64,000 nt of DNA. Source: Paramoeba atlantica. Taxonomy: Eukaryota; Discosea. Shown piece after piece: positions 1-10,391 of this stretch. The stretch lies in contig CDRNVI010000014.1 in the NCBI GenBank assembly GCA_977017575.1, forward strand, positions 434,001-498,000, written 5' to 3'. Every line of letters begins with the position of its first letter. Within the stretch, counting starts at the first letter, position 1. The position numbers and the translations under genes were made by a program. Under the pieces are notes generated by a model, which saw only the letters and a program-made list of their open reading frames with translations, was not told the origin of the DNA and did not search any database.

Positions 1-462
1 TGATTTGTAAACAAGCAATCAAATTAGCAATTTCACATGTTGTAGCCCAAAACTAGTAATTCAACCTGCCTTAAGTTATTTATGATTCTGATAACAATAA
101 TAATAAAAAAGGAAGCAATCCACGCCCAATCCATCCGCGCGTTCCGGACCGGGTCTTTCGACCTCACCACGGCCTGACTTGTGGACCCTTCCCTTGTTAT
201 ATGGGAGGGCGCAGGCGCGGGCCTGTGTCGACAGCGACACGGTCGCGAAACAGGAAGCTGGTCGACGGGGAGGAGATTCACTACCCGTGTACTACCTCAC
301 TTGGGGTACCTAGCCCTCGGCGAGCTAGGCGTGAGCATAGACTCTGTCGACTCGACCAGCTTCCAGATCAGTTGTTTCCGAGGGCGCTAACGTGGGCCTG
401 TGCCGACAACGGTGTGGTTAGGAAACGATTATCCCACGAGGGCTACTTACTCCGTTACCAAG
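1..462 (-). other. 3' UTR of LINE A1 with structured RNA domain
   Basis: This is noncoding sequence downstream of the A1 stop codon; its poly(A) would lie left of the window. It has the block shared by all A-type tails: the AAACTAG..GGGCT stretch near 50, the CGCGTTCCGGACCGGGTC stretch near 138-157, and a chain of hairpins at about 190-400. On the + strand these include GTGTCG-ACAG-CGACAC and CTAGCCCTCGGCGAGCTAG. A second weaker copy of the GGGCCTGTG hairpin module follows at about 393-440. The same layout occurs in A2, A3, A6, the nested tails and, diverged, in the YR elements C1 and C2. Confidence 0.75.
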
Positions 463-3400
463 CTATTGCTCGATCAGCGGAGTGGGAAGGTCGTCTACCG
501 GCATTCTTGATATCATCATACGTGCCTGGCGACGCATCAGCGTTATGTTCAAGTCTGTGACGAGCTGTAGCGTAGCTGCTCCGTCACTGAGAATGCCGTT
601 GGACGCTTTGGCCCGACGTTCTCCTACTTTCCGAAGTACTGCTAAGGCACTAGAGCTCCAAGAGCCGTAGCTCTCTACGACCATTGCTGTGAAGTCGCTT
701 CCCGCCGACTCAGATTCACGGCGCTGTCGAGCTTTCTGGTCGGAGGCGTAGTGCTCAGCGAAAGACCCCGCGGCCACCCAGCTAGCATTTCGGACTGTGT
801 CCGTGTATTTTGATTGCTGGGCGTGAGTGACCGCGAAGTCAAGCACTATAGGTTTTCCGAGGAAGAGGCTCGGCATGAAGACGTCCCCCGGTCTGGTCAA
901 GGCGCCCCCTGGGCCCCTATTCCCGAGGCTTTTCTCGCGCTGGGGTGCTAGGTGGGCCTGGCTGCAGGTGGCATCAAACTGATCGACTAACGAGTGGTGT
1001 CGCCGGATGATACCTTCCCCATGCTTACACGTGAGAGCATGGTCTCCGTGTATGTCAAGGGGGAGCGTGCAGTTCTCCCTGGGGCATTTTGATTCTTCCC
1101 CGTAGACTGGTACCCCCAACCACCAGCGGGACAAGGTACGGAATTCTGTTGGGGTGAAGGCGTGACCAGTGTCTTTGGATGGCGTTACGAAAGCCCAGCT
1201 ATTGGCCCCTTTCCCGCTCTGGGAGACCCAACGTGCGCGAGTCCTGGCGTCAGCCTTTTCATAAGCTCGCGAAAATTCCGTAGCTGAAATCGCGTGGCTT
1301 ATGTCCCTTTGGAGGGGGATACCCTTTTTCGCCCAGTCCGGCAGCTTCGCGTCAAAGCAATCCTCCGTTGCATACAATGGGCATGACGTAGGGGGGAGAT
1401 CATCGGGTGACAAGGGGGGGCGATCGTGTGGAAGGGAAGGGGGATTCGCAGATGAAGTAGGATCATGGGTATCCGGCTGGCGTGGGCGCTTTGCGGGGCG
1501 ATGCCTCGGAGGAAATTCTTCGCATTTGTGGTGCGGGATAGTGCACACACGGCCACTTGAGTTGAGAAGCTTGGTGCCAACCTTCGCGTTTATGTCGTCA
1601 ATAGATGATAGAAAGCCTTCTACTTCGGATGGATCCCAAGAGTCCATGTCTGCTGCAAAAGCAACCGAGGAAACGTAGGCTGAGGTTGCGTGAAAGGATG
1701 CTGACCGTAACCCGAATCCTCCGTGTTTTTTCAGGCGCTGAATTTGGGACCGTGCAGAGGGAGGCAAGGGGCATAAACATGACTCTACCGCGTGCATGAG
1801 AAAATCATCCAGACGCTCGCATAAAAGTGTAAGTGATTGTGGTGGGGTCGTGCGGAGAGCGTGGACCATTTTGCAGAACCCGGCGCATTGCCGAATAAGC
1901 GCCATTGAAACCTGTGGGTCTTTGATTCTAGTTATAGCTTCTAACGCCGTTTCTGCTGGTTCAATGGCGTGCGTTGTCAGGTATTCGGAGCAATACTCTG
2001 GGGATCCAATCGGACTTCCTAGAACGCTAAAGTCGCCACGTACGTTGATTTTGGTGTCCGGTATGTCGGGAAACAAATTTGTCACGTTAGCCGAGGCAGG
2101 GGAGGTAATGATTTCACACTTCGACATGTTCAAGTGCAAGCCCCAGCGAGGGCCTACCCTGGCGATCGTGTCCAGTGCATTTCTGGTGTCTTGGGCCTTG
2201 CCTATGAGAACCCCGTCGTCAAGGTACCATAATTGTAGGTCCAAGTCGGCTTGGTGATTGATTTCGTTTGCTAATTCCAGGGCGACCAGGGAGAAGAAAA
2301 GAGGTCCGAGGGGGTCCCCTTGTTGGACACCTTCGTCCGATAGGAGCGTGTGGGTTCGGTAAGTCAATGCACTAGTGGTGGTATAGCACCAGCTTGCCCA
2401 TGGGAATAATTCTGGGAAGTGCTCGCTTACAAGCTTCAGGAAGGCGGTTCTGCTAACGTTGTTAAAGGCGTTTCTGAGGTCTACTTTGCAAAGAACAAAG
2501 TCAGGGTTATCAGTGTGGATGGCCATGGCTTGTCGACAAGTGTGGATTATGCGTTCAGCTCCGACTGGTGTCGCCACTCCGAACTGTAGCCCTGCGAATA
2601 TGCCGCTTGCCTTGGCTTTAACTACGTTGCACGCAGTTTTGCTGACCAATCGACGAATAGTTTCCCCCGCAGCTATGGGTCGGACGTCGTTTTCGCCCTT
2701 TTCTAAGGCGCAAAGTCTGGCTCCGGCGAAATACGGTTGAACCTCTAGAGGGGCTTTACCGGCTAGAAGGTGATTTACGAGGTTTGTAATAGCTTTGAGA
2801 GGTTTCGTAGTGTTGTCTACCTGCGCTAGGAGTGCCACTTGTAGGTGTTCTGGGCGTAGGCCCATGGTTCCGGCGGAGGAGCCTCGGTGAAAGCTTTTGA
2901 TGGTTTTCGCGACTGTCGCTTCATCTACCTGTAAGGGCGCTGTTGGTGGGGGGGTGTAATCGATGGCGTCGCTGTCTGAAAGGCGGCACGGGTGTTTGTT
3001 CTGAAGCTTGATATACGTTTCTTCGTCGTCAGGAGCCATTGGGTCAGCCGTGAGTGCTGCCATTCCTCTTGAGTACTCGCCTTGTCGAACCAGCAATTCT
3101 GACCGGATGGCAGCTTTTTCCTCCTCATCGTGAACTATGTTAGGGGTTGCGGATTGCTTTTTGAGGGCGTTGTTTACTGTATCATTCCACAAGGGTACGT
3201 AATCTTGCGCCAGCCATCGGTTCATGCACTTTTCGACGAATGATGCGTATGTTGTGTGATTCTTGCGTCCTCCTCGGTGCGGAGCTGGTAGGAGACACTT
3301 CGGGAGCATAGCGAATAACGTCCACGCGGCGGGGGAGTTTTCCTTGACTGCGTTTTCGGCCGTTTTTGTTAAGATTTCTCCCCAAAGATGACGGCATCGG

Positions 3401-4335
3401 GCGGGGACGTCTTTGCAAGTGCTCAATTGTGTCTGAGAAATAGAGGCCAACGAGGGAAGCTCGGGTTGATGCATCTGAGTTGTGGGGGGGTGGCTTTCGT
3501 CGCTTGGGTGTGACATGTGTGATGGGCTTTGAGGGGTTGTCATCTTTCCCTTGCAGGACTGTGGGTGTGTTTCCCTTTTATTGACATCGTAAGAGCGCCC
3601 GCATGCAGCACACAGGAATCTACCTTCTGTAGCCCACCAGGCGGCAGGGATGCTGCTACCGTGGCGACAGGCGACGTGGTTATAAAACGCTTGCCACGAT
3701 ACCCCGTGCGCCGGGCTCCGCCAAGTGCATCCCATCGCCGGGCATTCTCGGAATTCTTCTCTGTTTTGTGTAACTTCGGTGGCTGAGTCCTTGGCCTCAG
3801 CTAGGAGAGGTGAGGGAGGGTTTTTCTCTGTCGCCGGTATTCGTTTAGAATGCCTCGTGTCTGTCTTCGTGGGTCCTTTCGAGGGAGAAACGTTGTGTAG
3901 CAGACGGGGAGAGACGTCCTGTACTACGGCATTAAGCTTCAGTGTTTTGTCGGGGGTCCGAGATGCAGGTGCGTTCTCATGAGTTGTGCTCTGCCGTCTT
4001 ACCCCACAGTGTTGCATTTCCTCGTTTTCTGCCTCAGTATGGCCCGTGTCTGGAGTTTCCCTCTCCTGTGCAATTTGGCGTGCGTGATCCATCCATTCCG
4101 CGGGAATATCCATGGGGATCGGCGTGGTATAAAGTTGCTCGTTGTATGTACTTGCAGTGGAGATCAAGTGTTTGTTCCCCTCAAACTGGTCCCAACTGCC
4201 GAGTCGGTGGGAACGCTCTTCATCGGTGAAAGTGCCTTCGCTGAGCTTACCTTCGTTTGTGTTAGTCAATATGTGGGGTGAAGGTGGATTTTTGTCTAGG
4301 CTTGCGCGAGATCGAAGACTTTGATCGCTTTTCAT
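463..4335 (-). CDS. LINE A1 polyprotein: zinc fingers, reverse transcriptase, RLE endonuclease (intact)
   Basis: This is an uninterrupted ORF of 1,290 aa from the first AUG after the spliced leader; the frame is also open upstream into the SL. Two zinc fingers lie at about residues 199-262: CPAMGC...H...H (C2H2), then CAACG...H...C. RT occupies about 470-800, with the motif A Asp in KVDLRNAF (~619), GVQQGDPLGP, and YLDD (~704-707). The C-terminus has a CCHC-like cluster (CPRENC...H...C) followed by RPGD...LDFAVT, the PD-(D/E)XK-like pattern of the restriction-like endonucleases of the R2/CRE/NeSL LINE clades. There are no stops or frameshifts, so it may be active or very young. A3 at 51743-53572 is a near-identical truncated copy. 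Assignment to one exact clade needs phylogeny. Confidence 0.92.
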   Translation of the reverse strand: MKSDQSLRSRASLDKNPPSPHILTNTNEGKLSEGTFTDEERSHRLGSWDQFEGNKHLISTASTYNEQLYTTPIPMDIPAEWMDHARQIAQERETPDTGHTEAENEEMQHCGVRRQSTTHENAPASRTPDKTLKLNAVVQDVSPRLLHNVSPSKGPTKTDTRHSKRIPATEKNPPSPLLAEAKDSATEVTQNREEFRECPAMGCTWRSPAHGVSWQAFYNHVACRHGSSIPAAWWATEGRFLCAACGRSYDVNKRETHPQSCKGKMTTPQSPSHMSHPSDESHPPTTQMHQPELPSLASISQTQLSTCKDVPARCRHLWGEILTKTAENAVKENSPAAWTLFAMLPKCLLPAPHRGGRKNHTTYASFVEKCMNRWLAQDYVPLWNDTVNNALKKQSATPNIVHDEEEKAAIRSELLVRQGEYSRGMAALTADPMAPDDEETYIKLQNKHPCRLSDSDAIDYTPPPTAPLQVDEATVAKTIKSFHRGSSAGTMGLRPEHLQVALLAQVDNTTKPLKAITNLVNHLLAGKAPLEVQPYFAGARLCALEKGENDVRPIAAGETIRRLVSKTACNVVKAKASGIFAGLQFGVATPVGAERIIHTCRQAMAIHTDNPDFVLCKVDLRNAFNNVSRTAFLKLVSEHFPELFPWASWCYTTTSALTYRTHTLLSDEGVQQGDPLGPLFFSLVALELANEINHQADLDLQLWYLDDGVLIGKAQDTRNALDTIARVGPRWGLHLNMSKCEIITSPASANVTNLFPDIPDTKINVRGDFSVLGSPIGSPEYCSEYLTTHAIEPAETALEAITRIKDPQVSMALIRQCAGFCKMVHALRTTPPQSLTLLCERLDDFLMHAVESCLCPLPPSARSQIQRLKKHGGFGLRSASFHATSAYVSSVAFAADMDSWDPSEVEGFLSSIDDINAKVGTKLLNSSGRVCTIPHHKCEEFPPRHRPAKRPRQPDTHDPTSSANPPSLPHDRPPLSPDDLPPTSCPLYATEDCFDAKLPDWAKKGIPLQRDISHAISATEFSRAYEKADARTRARWVSQSGKGANSWAFVTPSKDTGHAFTPTEFRTLSRWWLGVPVYGEESKCPRENCTLPLDIHGDHALTCKHGEGIIRRHHSLVDQFDATCSQAHLAPQREKSLGNRGPGGALTRPGDVFMPSLFLGKPIVLDFAVTHAQQSKYTDTVRNASWVAAGSFAEHYASDQKARQRRESESAGSDFTAMVVESYGSWSSSALAVLRKVGERRAKASNGILSDGAATLQLVTDLNITLMRRQARMMISRMPVDDLPTPLIEQ

Positions 4336-4386
4336 GGGGAAGGACGCTAATCCCCGGGGAGTAACTAAAGAAAGGAAAAAAAGGTT

Positions 4387-4421
4387 CAACAAGGTACAGA
4401 AACTGTATCTTTATCGTTAAA
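4387..4421 (-). other. spliced-leader sequence at 5' end of LINE A1
   Basis: The minus strand reads (T)TTAACGATAAAGATACAG followed by TTTCTGTACCTTGTTG, matching the other SL copies in the window. It shares the CAGTTTCTGTAC core and TTG 3' end with diplonemid and kinetoplastid spliced leaders (from memory). It precedes the A1 AUG by a 51 nt leader. Immediately upstream, after 3 nt, is the poly(A) of B1. I infer that A1 was reverse transcribed from a trans-spliced mRNA. Confidence 0.8.
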
Positions 4422-4424
4422 TTA

Positions 4425-4622
4425 TTTTTTTTTTTTTTTTTTTTTTTTTTTTGGAATATTGCATATTTTCTATAGTAAATACCCATCCATCGTTTTTTGT
4501 AAGACCCCTGTCATTGCATTCTGCCACAATGACGGATCAGAGATAAGGCTTATATAATGCTTGCGCGACTTTGCAAGCTGTGTAATATTTCGTATTATGA
4601 TATAAAAAACTAATGAGCTGAT
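4425..4622 (-). other. 3' UTR and poly(A) tail of LINE B1
   Basis: After the B1 stop codon there is ~170 nt of AT-rich UTR with no obvious structure, then a run of about 28 A on the minus strand (T at 4425-4452). The tail abuts the spliced leader of A1, so the two elements are stacked head to tail. Confidence 0.75.
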
Positions 4623-7382
4623 TTATAGACTGAATTCCTGCGTAGCGCTTTCTTCGTTTAGGTATTTCCGAAGGTGGGAATAAACTGCTAGACCATTTAA
4701 TTCCTGCACCAGTAGTTTAAATTCCTGTTCAACCCCCTGCCGGTCTAGTACGGCAGCATCTGCTATCGCATGGATCAGACTTTGCGTGTTGCGATGTAAA
4801 GAACCTCCGGACAGAATAGGCAAGCATTGGAAGCATTCTTCTCGTATAATATTCGTCTGCACGTACGTGTTATGTTTCCTTTTGATCGCGTCGTTGATTA
4901 GTTGGATGCATTTTTTAGACCTATTGCTCTGCGAAAGCTCGTGTATTACGGTTAAGTCATAGTATACCTCGCCGTTGTTCCAATAAATAACGAGATCCGG
5001 TCCGGATCGGCATAGCCGTCTTCCAGTGCAAACTTTCTGATGAGTTACGTGATTGCTTGGATTAATTATATCTCCGCACTGCAGACATTTCCATGACGAG
5101 AAAGCTCTGGGTTCCTTTTCACATGGCAATCCAGCTTTGTGGCATAGTAGCTGTAGAAATGTAACAAGTGCATTGTGCTTCGCCGTTGAATTGAATCCTG
5201 AGCATTGAACGCATCCTGGGATATGTGACAGAGCATTCCGATTGTCGAGAACAATGCCACATCCCGGGCAAAGAAGGTTGGTCGGAAGATTTTGATGTTG
5301 AGCATTTAGCCTAGGCATAACCGCAAGCTTAAATAGGTGTGACGGTATACTTCGTACATGTGACGTGAGCCAGTCGTTGTTGCCTTTGAAGGAAGTGGCT
5401 TGAAGTATGGGCTTAAGTTCGGGATTTAGCAGCAATTCTTTCCAATCCTTTTCATGTTGAATCACGTTGGATGTTTCGTCGTCAACAGGTGTAATTTTTA
5501 GACTAGATTTCTTTGGAATGCATTTGTGTGCAGCTGTGGTGTTTGTTACAGTCCGAGCTGAAGAAGATCTTTGGCGCTCAAGAACTGAAAAACGCGAAGC
5601 AGCGTACGCATTCGCTCTATTGGGATTACTGGCTGTTAATCCGAAACCCCCTTTTTTGAATGGAAGACGGATGATTTTCTTTTGATTTGATGATAACGGC
5701 CCGAACCAGGCTTCCACGACATCCTCGACTTTTTGATCAAACTCCGCAGTAGCAGTGTCTGTGGTGTCCGCTTCGTGAACGCGCATGAGGTATTGCAGTC
5801 TAAAGTTTACGCATTTAGACAGCAGCAGAAGAGAAATATTATTTATACCCATTTTCTTTAGCCGCCTAAACCCGTCATCATGTTTGTTTACCTGTCGAAG
5901 GAGCCTTTCACTAATCGACTCGTTTTCACCTATGTGAGCACCCAGTATCTTAATGGCATCGGATTCTGTTTTAAGACCTTGCTGTTGAAGAGACCATGGT
6001 ATGGAGTTTCCTGACATTCCCTGAAACCACACACACTTCGTCTCGGCGAGACTCACCCGTTTCTGCTTGAGAAGATCTCTAAGTCGGAAAAACACCGTTT
6101 CTAATTCGTTAGGGTCTCGCGAAACCAGAGTTATATCGTCGATGTAAGCGTTGATTTCTACACCAGGGAATTCCATGGCCAACGTTTCAAGGATCGGCTG
6201 ACAAAATACACAAAAGTATAGACTTGCTAAGGCAGAACCTTGTCGTACTCCAGCGGAACTCGGTATAATGCTCGCTAAATTGCCATCAGAACCGAAATAC
6301 AGCAGGTCAGAGGGTTCGGAGTATTCGGCGGTGAAGAACCTCTGGAAAGGTTTGAGTGTTGCAAATGCAAAGACGCTTTTGGCCATTTCGGTCCTTGAAG
6401 GGGTGTTAAATGCATTCCTCATGTCGACAGATAGAATCGTGTGACCGTCTCGATATCGGTCGCGTAGCTTGTGGATGATTCTTTCACACCCCGCCTGCGA
6501 AAACACCCCCTGTTGCATTGGAGAGAAAAGGGGTTCCAGCGTTTTTTCATACCTCTGCAGCAATATCAGGCCGGCTAGCTTACCAAATATTTCGCCAATC
6601 GCTACAGGCCGAACTCCTCCGTCGGGTTTTGCTATTGCAACCAGACGGGCCCGATTAAGTCTTTGCATCACTTGGCGTGAAAGAAATCCGTTGATCAGGT
6701 CCCCCATCATGTGACACATACTCCCACAACATGGCTCGTCGTCAACCAGTAGTCTAATAACACTATCCGTTGTTCCTGTGGGACCCGGGCTGACGCCTTT
6801 CGCCAACCGTTTGCTGGCGCTGCGAATTTCGATCGACGAAACTGCAGCTATGATGGGTGCATCTTCGGGTACGTCAAATTTGCTGTTTTGTTCCGGATGC
6901 AGGTCTCGCAGCTTTTGTATGGTTTCTTGGTCTGTAAGTGACTTATTCTGAAACGAACGATCAAGTACTTTACATGCTTTGGAAACGCAGCCTTCTAAGG
7001 CAAGACGTGTTACTCTCTTGATGGCTCTTCGGTCCTCTTTCGCTACTACTTCTTCTTCCGCCTTGTCGTCATTAAACGGTCTCGTAGAGGTCTTCGGCGT
7101 CTTTGTCTGACACTGGATTGACGGACCTCTGCAAGAGACAGTTTCATAGCAGACAGAACTTGGTTCCATATTTTGTTCCTTTGCGGATAGTCGCTTTGAT
7201 GGTACGGTTGCATAATGTCTCGATATATGGCAAGTATTCGCGGAATGAAGTCTGGACTAATTGTTTTGGCCGTGGGAATCGGAAGGTGGTCAACGTCGTC
7301 GCCTTTCCAGTCACTCACATTGAAACCTAAACTGAAATCAGCGTCTTCTTTCTCACACATAATGAACAAGAATAAATAAAAT
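4623..7382 (-). pseudogene. LINE B1, 3' part: RT and RLE domains (frameshifted)
   Basis: This is the downstream portion of a B-family ORF. The frame starts at about 7369 (CEKEDADF...) and runs to the RRRRRP basic stretch. A frameshift near 7045-7075 moves it into the frame ending at 4623. RT motifs are LSVDMRNAF (motif A), GVRQGSALASL and AYIDD (near 6140). The C-terminal RLE has CPGC...H...C, a KHN motif, CLQCG...H...C and RSGPDLVIYW...YYDLTVIHE, the CCHC plus PD-(D/E)XK layout of R2-type endonucleases. Unit U1 separates it from its 5' half. Intact B2 shows the original single ORF. Confidence 0.85.
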
Positions 7383-7855
7383 GAAACCAATTCCTAAATC
7401 ATGTAATATCTTTCTTCATAAAGCAATTCAAAGAATTCAACTGCTTTAGTATCCTCACCACCTATCCATGAAAAGAAATTAAGGTACCTGGCCATTTCAA
7501 TCAAACTTACAGTATTTGAAACAAATCCACAACAAACTCCTTTACTTACGAACGGGCATCCCGTCCGCCAACTCCGCGAAGTGGTTGGGGGTTGGTGGGC
7601 GGGCGCAATAAAAAGGTTAGAGAAGGAGTGTCACTATACCAAACTAAATAAATGAAATCTCTAAACAAAACAAACAAATCATATCTCATAATATAAATAT
7701 TATGTGCCCCCAAGGGCCATTATATCAATCATCCTAAATTTCTAAACGTACACTTATATAAACAAAACAAACAAATCATATCTCATAATATAAATATTAT
7801 GTGCCCCGAAGGGCCATTATATCAATCATCCTAAATTTCTAAACGTATACTTATA
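7383..7855. mobile_element. non-autonomous YR-type unit U1 inserted in LINE B1
   Basis: This ~473 bp noncoding segment interrupts the B1 ORF. It begins GAAACC and ends ACGTATACTTATA, resembling the GAAATCC...TTA termini of elements C1 and C2. Midway it has an ACGGG/CCCGT hairpin and a G-rich tract (7592-7612) like those at the B/A repeat junction of C1. Its right half is a tandem pair of ~95 bp copies (about 7664-7758 and 7761-7855), each with the GTGCCCC..AAGGGCCA hairpin motif. It has no ORF. I infer mobilisation by a YR element; the left boundary is approximate. Confidence 0.6.
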
Positions 7856-9754
7856 GTTGAATGTGGTATCTTCGTGTGATTGTTCGTCGCTTTCATCCAA
7901 CTCTGGCGGCGTTATGTGCCACCGTAGGTGAAAGATCCGTACGTTTTCTTGAGGCGGAAGGAAGCCGTCGAAATATTCGCTTGCATGATGGCCTTTGATA
8001 CCTCTGTACCGAAGAGTGATCTTCTTCTTGTTAGCTCTGCGATTTGTTTTTGTAACGACACCCTCCGATATGTTGATTTTCGTTTGCCTGTCGAAAGTCC
8101 AAGCGATAGTGCACGTCGCTCCGTTTTTGATGTGAGATAGTGATTGGATGATGTCATTGGAGGTGATGGGGAACTCTGTTTCCGGTTTTATGGCTCCGAT
8201 AATGTTCTCGAAGACTTCGCCATTTATTCCATCGCAAAAAGTGATCGCGGAACCTCTCTGTATTTCGTCAGCTATGTCCACAGGAATTGGTGGTAGTGGG
8301 GTTTCAAGGGCTGCGCCGCGAGTCGGAGACTCACAGTCGTGAAATTCAACATCTTTGTCTATAGACTCTTCTGCTCCTGTGCTCTTTTCCGTAATTGGAG
8401 TCGGGGTAGCGTCAGTGTCATTGTTGAGATCGTCGGCCGGGGATGGTGTCATCGGTTTTCCGGGAAGCTGTTCTGGCATGGTTTTTCTTCGAATTCCTAG
8501 TTGCTCTCTAGGAACATCGTTCTCGGCAACGGTTTGTGCTGTGTCTATCTGTTCTTTGTATCTCCGTCGAAGAGTTTCCATCATCAAGGAGGATGGATTT
8601 AGTGGGCGCATGACAAGTTCATTAAGGGTTTCCGGATCCTTCGGTGGGGGGGTGGCTGCGTCCGCGTAAGTCGGTTCTGTACTACAGTTGGTGAAGGCAG
8701 TTACTTTTGCAGTGTTAGTTTTTAGCATGACGCTCCCTTCTGGATGTCGAAGTGTCGGGTTGCTGTTCTCGTGTTCTTTACTTTGTTGTACTAAATTCAA
8801 CTGTTTGTTCCGTCGACTAAAAAAGCTGGACGAGAGGAGCGAGTTCTTGAATCGAATACGGCAGTTGGATTTCGAATGTTTATCGACTTCTTTGCTGGCC
8901 ATCCCATCGCTCGGTGGCATGTTTGGCGCTTCGCTGGATCTGTCTTGACATCTTGGGGAATGATTCATCGAACTCGTATGATTTTTAGCAGAATTTAGTG
9001 GATCATGGAGGTCTGGAGCTGATAACGGTGTCAGAGGTGGCAGCGACGGCGGTGGCAACGGCGGTGGCAAATCTGGCGATTCTGGGCTCGGGCGTGTAGT
9101 TTGCGTGGTGATGATTGCTGAAAGTTGATGGCTCTCAGTTTGCATCGCCGTAACGCTGGCGCGGGCTTTCCGCGACAGCGCATGCATGCTCGATTGCGTA
9201 AAGGGTGTGACCTGCACCAGTGCAGCTGGAGTGGACGGCGGAGGTAGTAAAGGTGGCGGCGCAGCGCAATGGGACGGCGGCGGCTGTGGCGGCAGGGTCT
9301 CAGGAGCTTTATTTTTTTTCCGCGAAGGTGGCGATCGCTGCGGCGGCGGCGGCGACTGTTGCGGTGTTGTGGTCGCTGGAGGCTCTGGACTGTTGCGGTG
9401 GTGTAGGCGCTGGTGGCCTGAGCACGTGGAGGGTGTGACCTGCACCAGTGCAGAGGGAGGCGGCAGCGGCGGCGCAATGGGGGGGAACGGAGGCGCAGCG
9501 GGAGAGCAGACGTCGCAGAGAGGCAACGCAGCAGATTGTATAATCCGTGGCGGCGACTGTGGCAAATCCTCAGAAGGTTTCTTTTTTTGCCCCGAATGTG
9601 GCGATCGCTGCTGCAGCGGTGGCGAATGTTGCGGTGTTGTGGGCGGCAGCCCCACTTCAAGCGTTTTCTTCTTCCCTCGTCGGGATGGCGGCAGCGGTAC
9701 AACCTCTGGAGCTACTCCAGTGTCCTTCGCCCTGCTCCGCGTGAACATTCCCAT
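7856..9754 (-). pseudogene. LINE B1, 5' part: Pro-rich N-terminal region
   Basis: This is the 5' part of the B1 ORF, starting at AUG 9754 with the conserved FTRSRAKDTGVAP segment (B2 and B5: VTRSKAKE). About 250 residues rich in Pro and in basic SPPxxRSP-like motifs follow, then a conserved globular stretch (TCTIAWTFDRQTKINIS...GIKGHHA...PPQENVRIF) also present in B2, B3 and B4. The reading runs into unit U1 after residue ~633 (TTFN). No zinc finger is visible. A role in RNA binding or nuclear targeting is inferred from composition only. The SL lies ~40 nt upstream of the AUG. Confidence 0.8.
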
Positions 9755-9792
9755 TATTTTTTTTTTGACCGAAAAGGGTAATCACGATAAGG

Positions 9793-9846
9793 CAACAAGG
9801 TACAGAAACTGTATCTTTATCGTTAAAGATCTGTATCTTTATCGTG
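9793..9846 (-). other. spliced leader of LINE B1 with an extra partial SL upstream
   Basis: On the minus strand a complete SL (9830-9793, starting ATCTTTAACG and ending CCTTGTTG) precedes the B1 leader. Directly upstream at 9846-9831 is a second partial SL (ACGATAAAGATACAG), giving an SL-on-SL arrangement. Upstream of both is the truncated ORF of LINE D1, so B1 landed in D1 coding sequence, not in a poly(A) tract. Confidence 0.75.
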
Positions 9847-10149
9847 CAGCCAACTCTTGGGTAGAATCGAGGTTGCCCAACATTGCTGAATAATGTGGGT
9901 CATCCATGTAACAACATTCTGTCCTGCATACTTTATGTGTTCTGGATAAATTCCGTCCGGCCCTGGAGCTTTTCCATCCTTGAGGTGAGAAATGCTTTGT
10001 TCGACTTCTTCTCTTGTAGGGGGTGCATTGTTTTGATTTCGTTCTTCGCTTAATTCGATTTCTGAGATCGTGCTGTATTTTATTTGACTCAGATCCCTAC
10101 GTATGTCTGCCAAATTGACGGCGGAAGTCTCCTCTTCGAAAACGCGTTC
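9847..10149 (-). pseudogene. LINE D1, 3' fragment: start of RT domain
   Basis: This continues the D1 ORF on the left side of the C1 insertion. It encodes FERVFEEETSAVN...GKAPGPDGIYPEHIKYAG...QQCWATSILPKSW, which are RT blocks 0-1 of an APE-type LINE, homologous to KAQGPDGIFPEHLKYAG in D2 (55.3 kb). It ends where the B1 spliced leader begins; the rest of this RT is absent from the window. Confidence 0.75.
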
Positions 10150-10367
10150 GAAATCCACGCCGAGGGGCTCCCTGGAAACATATACACTGATAACATATAT
10201 GAATAAATGAACAACTATGAATAGCTCAATCGTAATTCAAAATGACACAACATATCATTCATTCATTTCACACGCACAAAGATGGAAAAGAAACAAGCCT
10301 GCATAAAACAACACAATCAATGTCACTCTGTTAACGGGGTTCCCCCCCCACCGGAACCCTCGGCCAA
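10150..10367 (-). repeat. split direct repeat B, terminal copy (C1)
   Basis: This 218 bp copy starts GAAATCCACGCC and ends CCCTCGGCCAA, the same as 10570-10787. Near its right end is a GGGTTCC/GGAACCC stem. It is followed by a 24 bp G-rich linker (10368-10391). Confidence 0.9.
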
Positions 10368-10391
10368 ATGGCTGGGGGCTCGGTGGGTGGG

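Noticed and set aside
4336-4392. Upstream extension of the A1 ORF into the SL (TTG start)
   Set aside because: The frame is open by chance; in eukaryotes the first AUG after the SL (4335) is the likely start. The same applies to A2 (35686-35736).
9186-9893. Gly/Ala-rich plus-strand ORF of 235 aa
   Set aside because: It is the antisense of the Pro-rich region of LINE B1.
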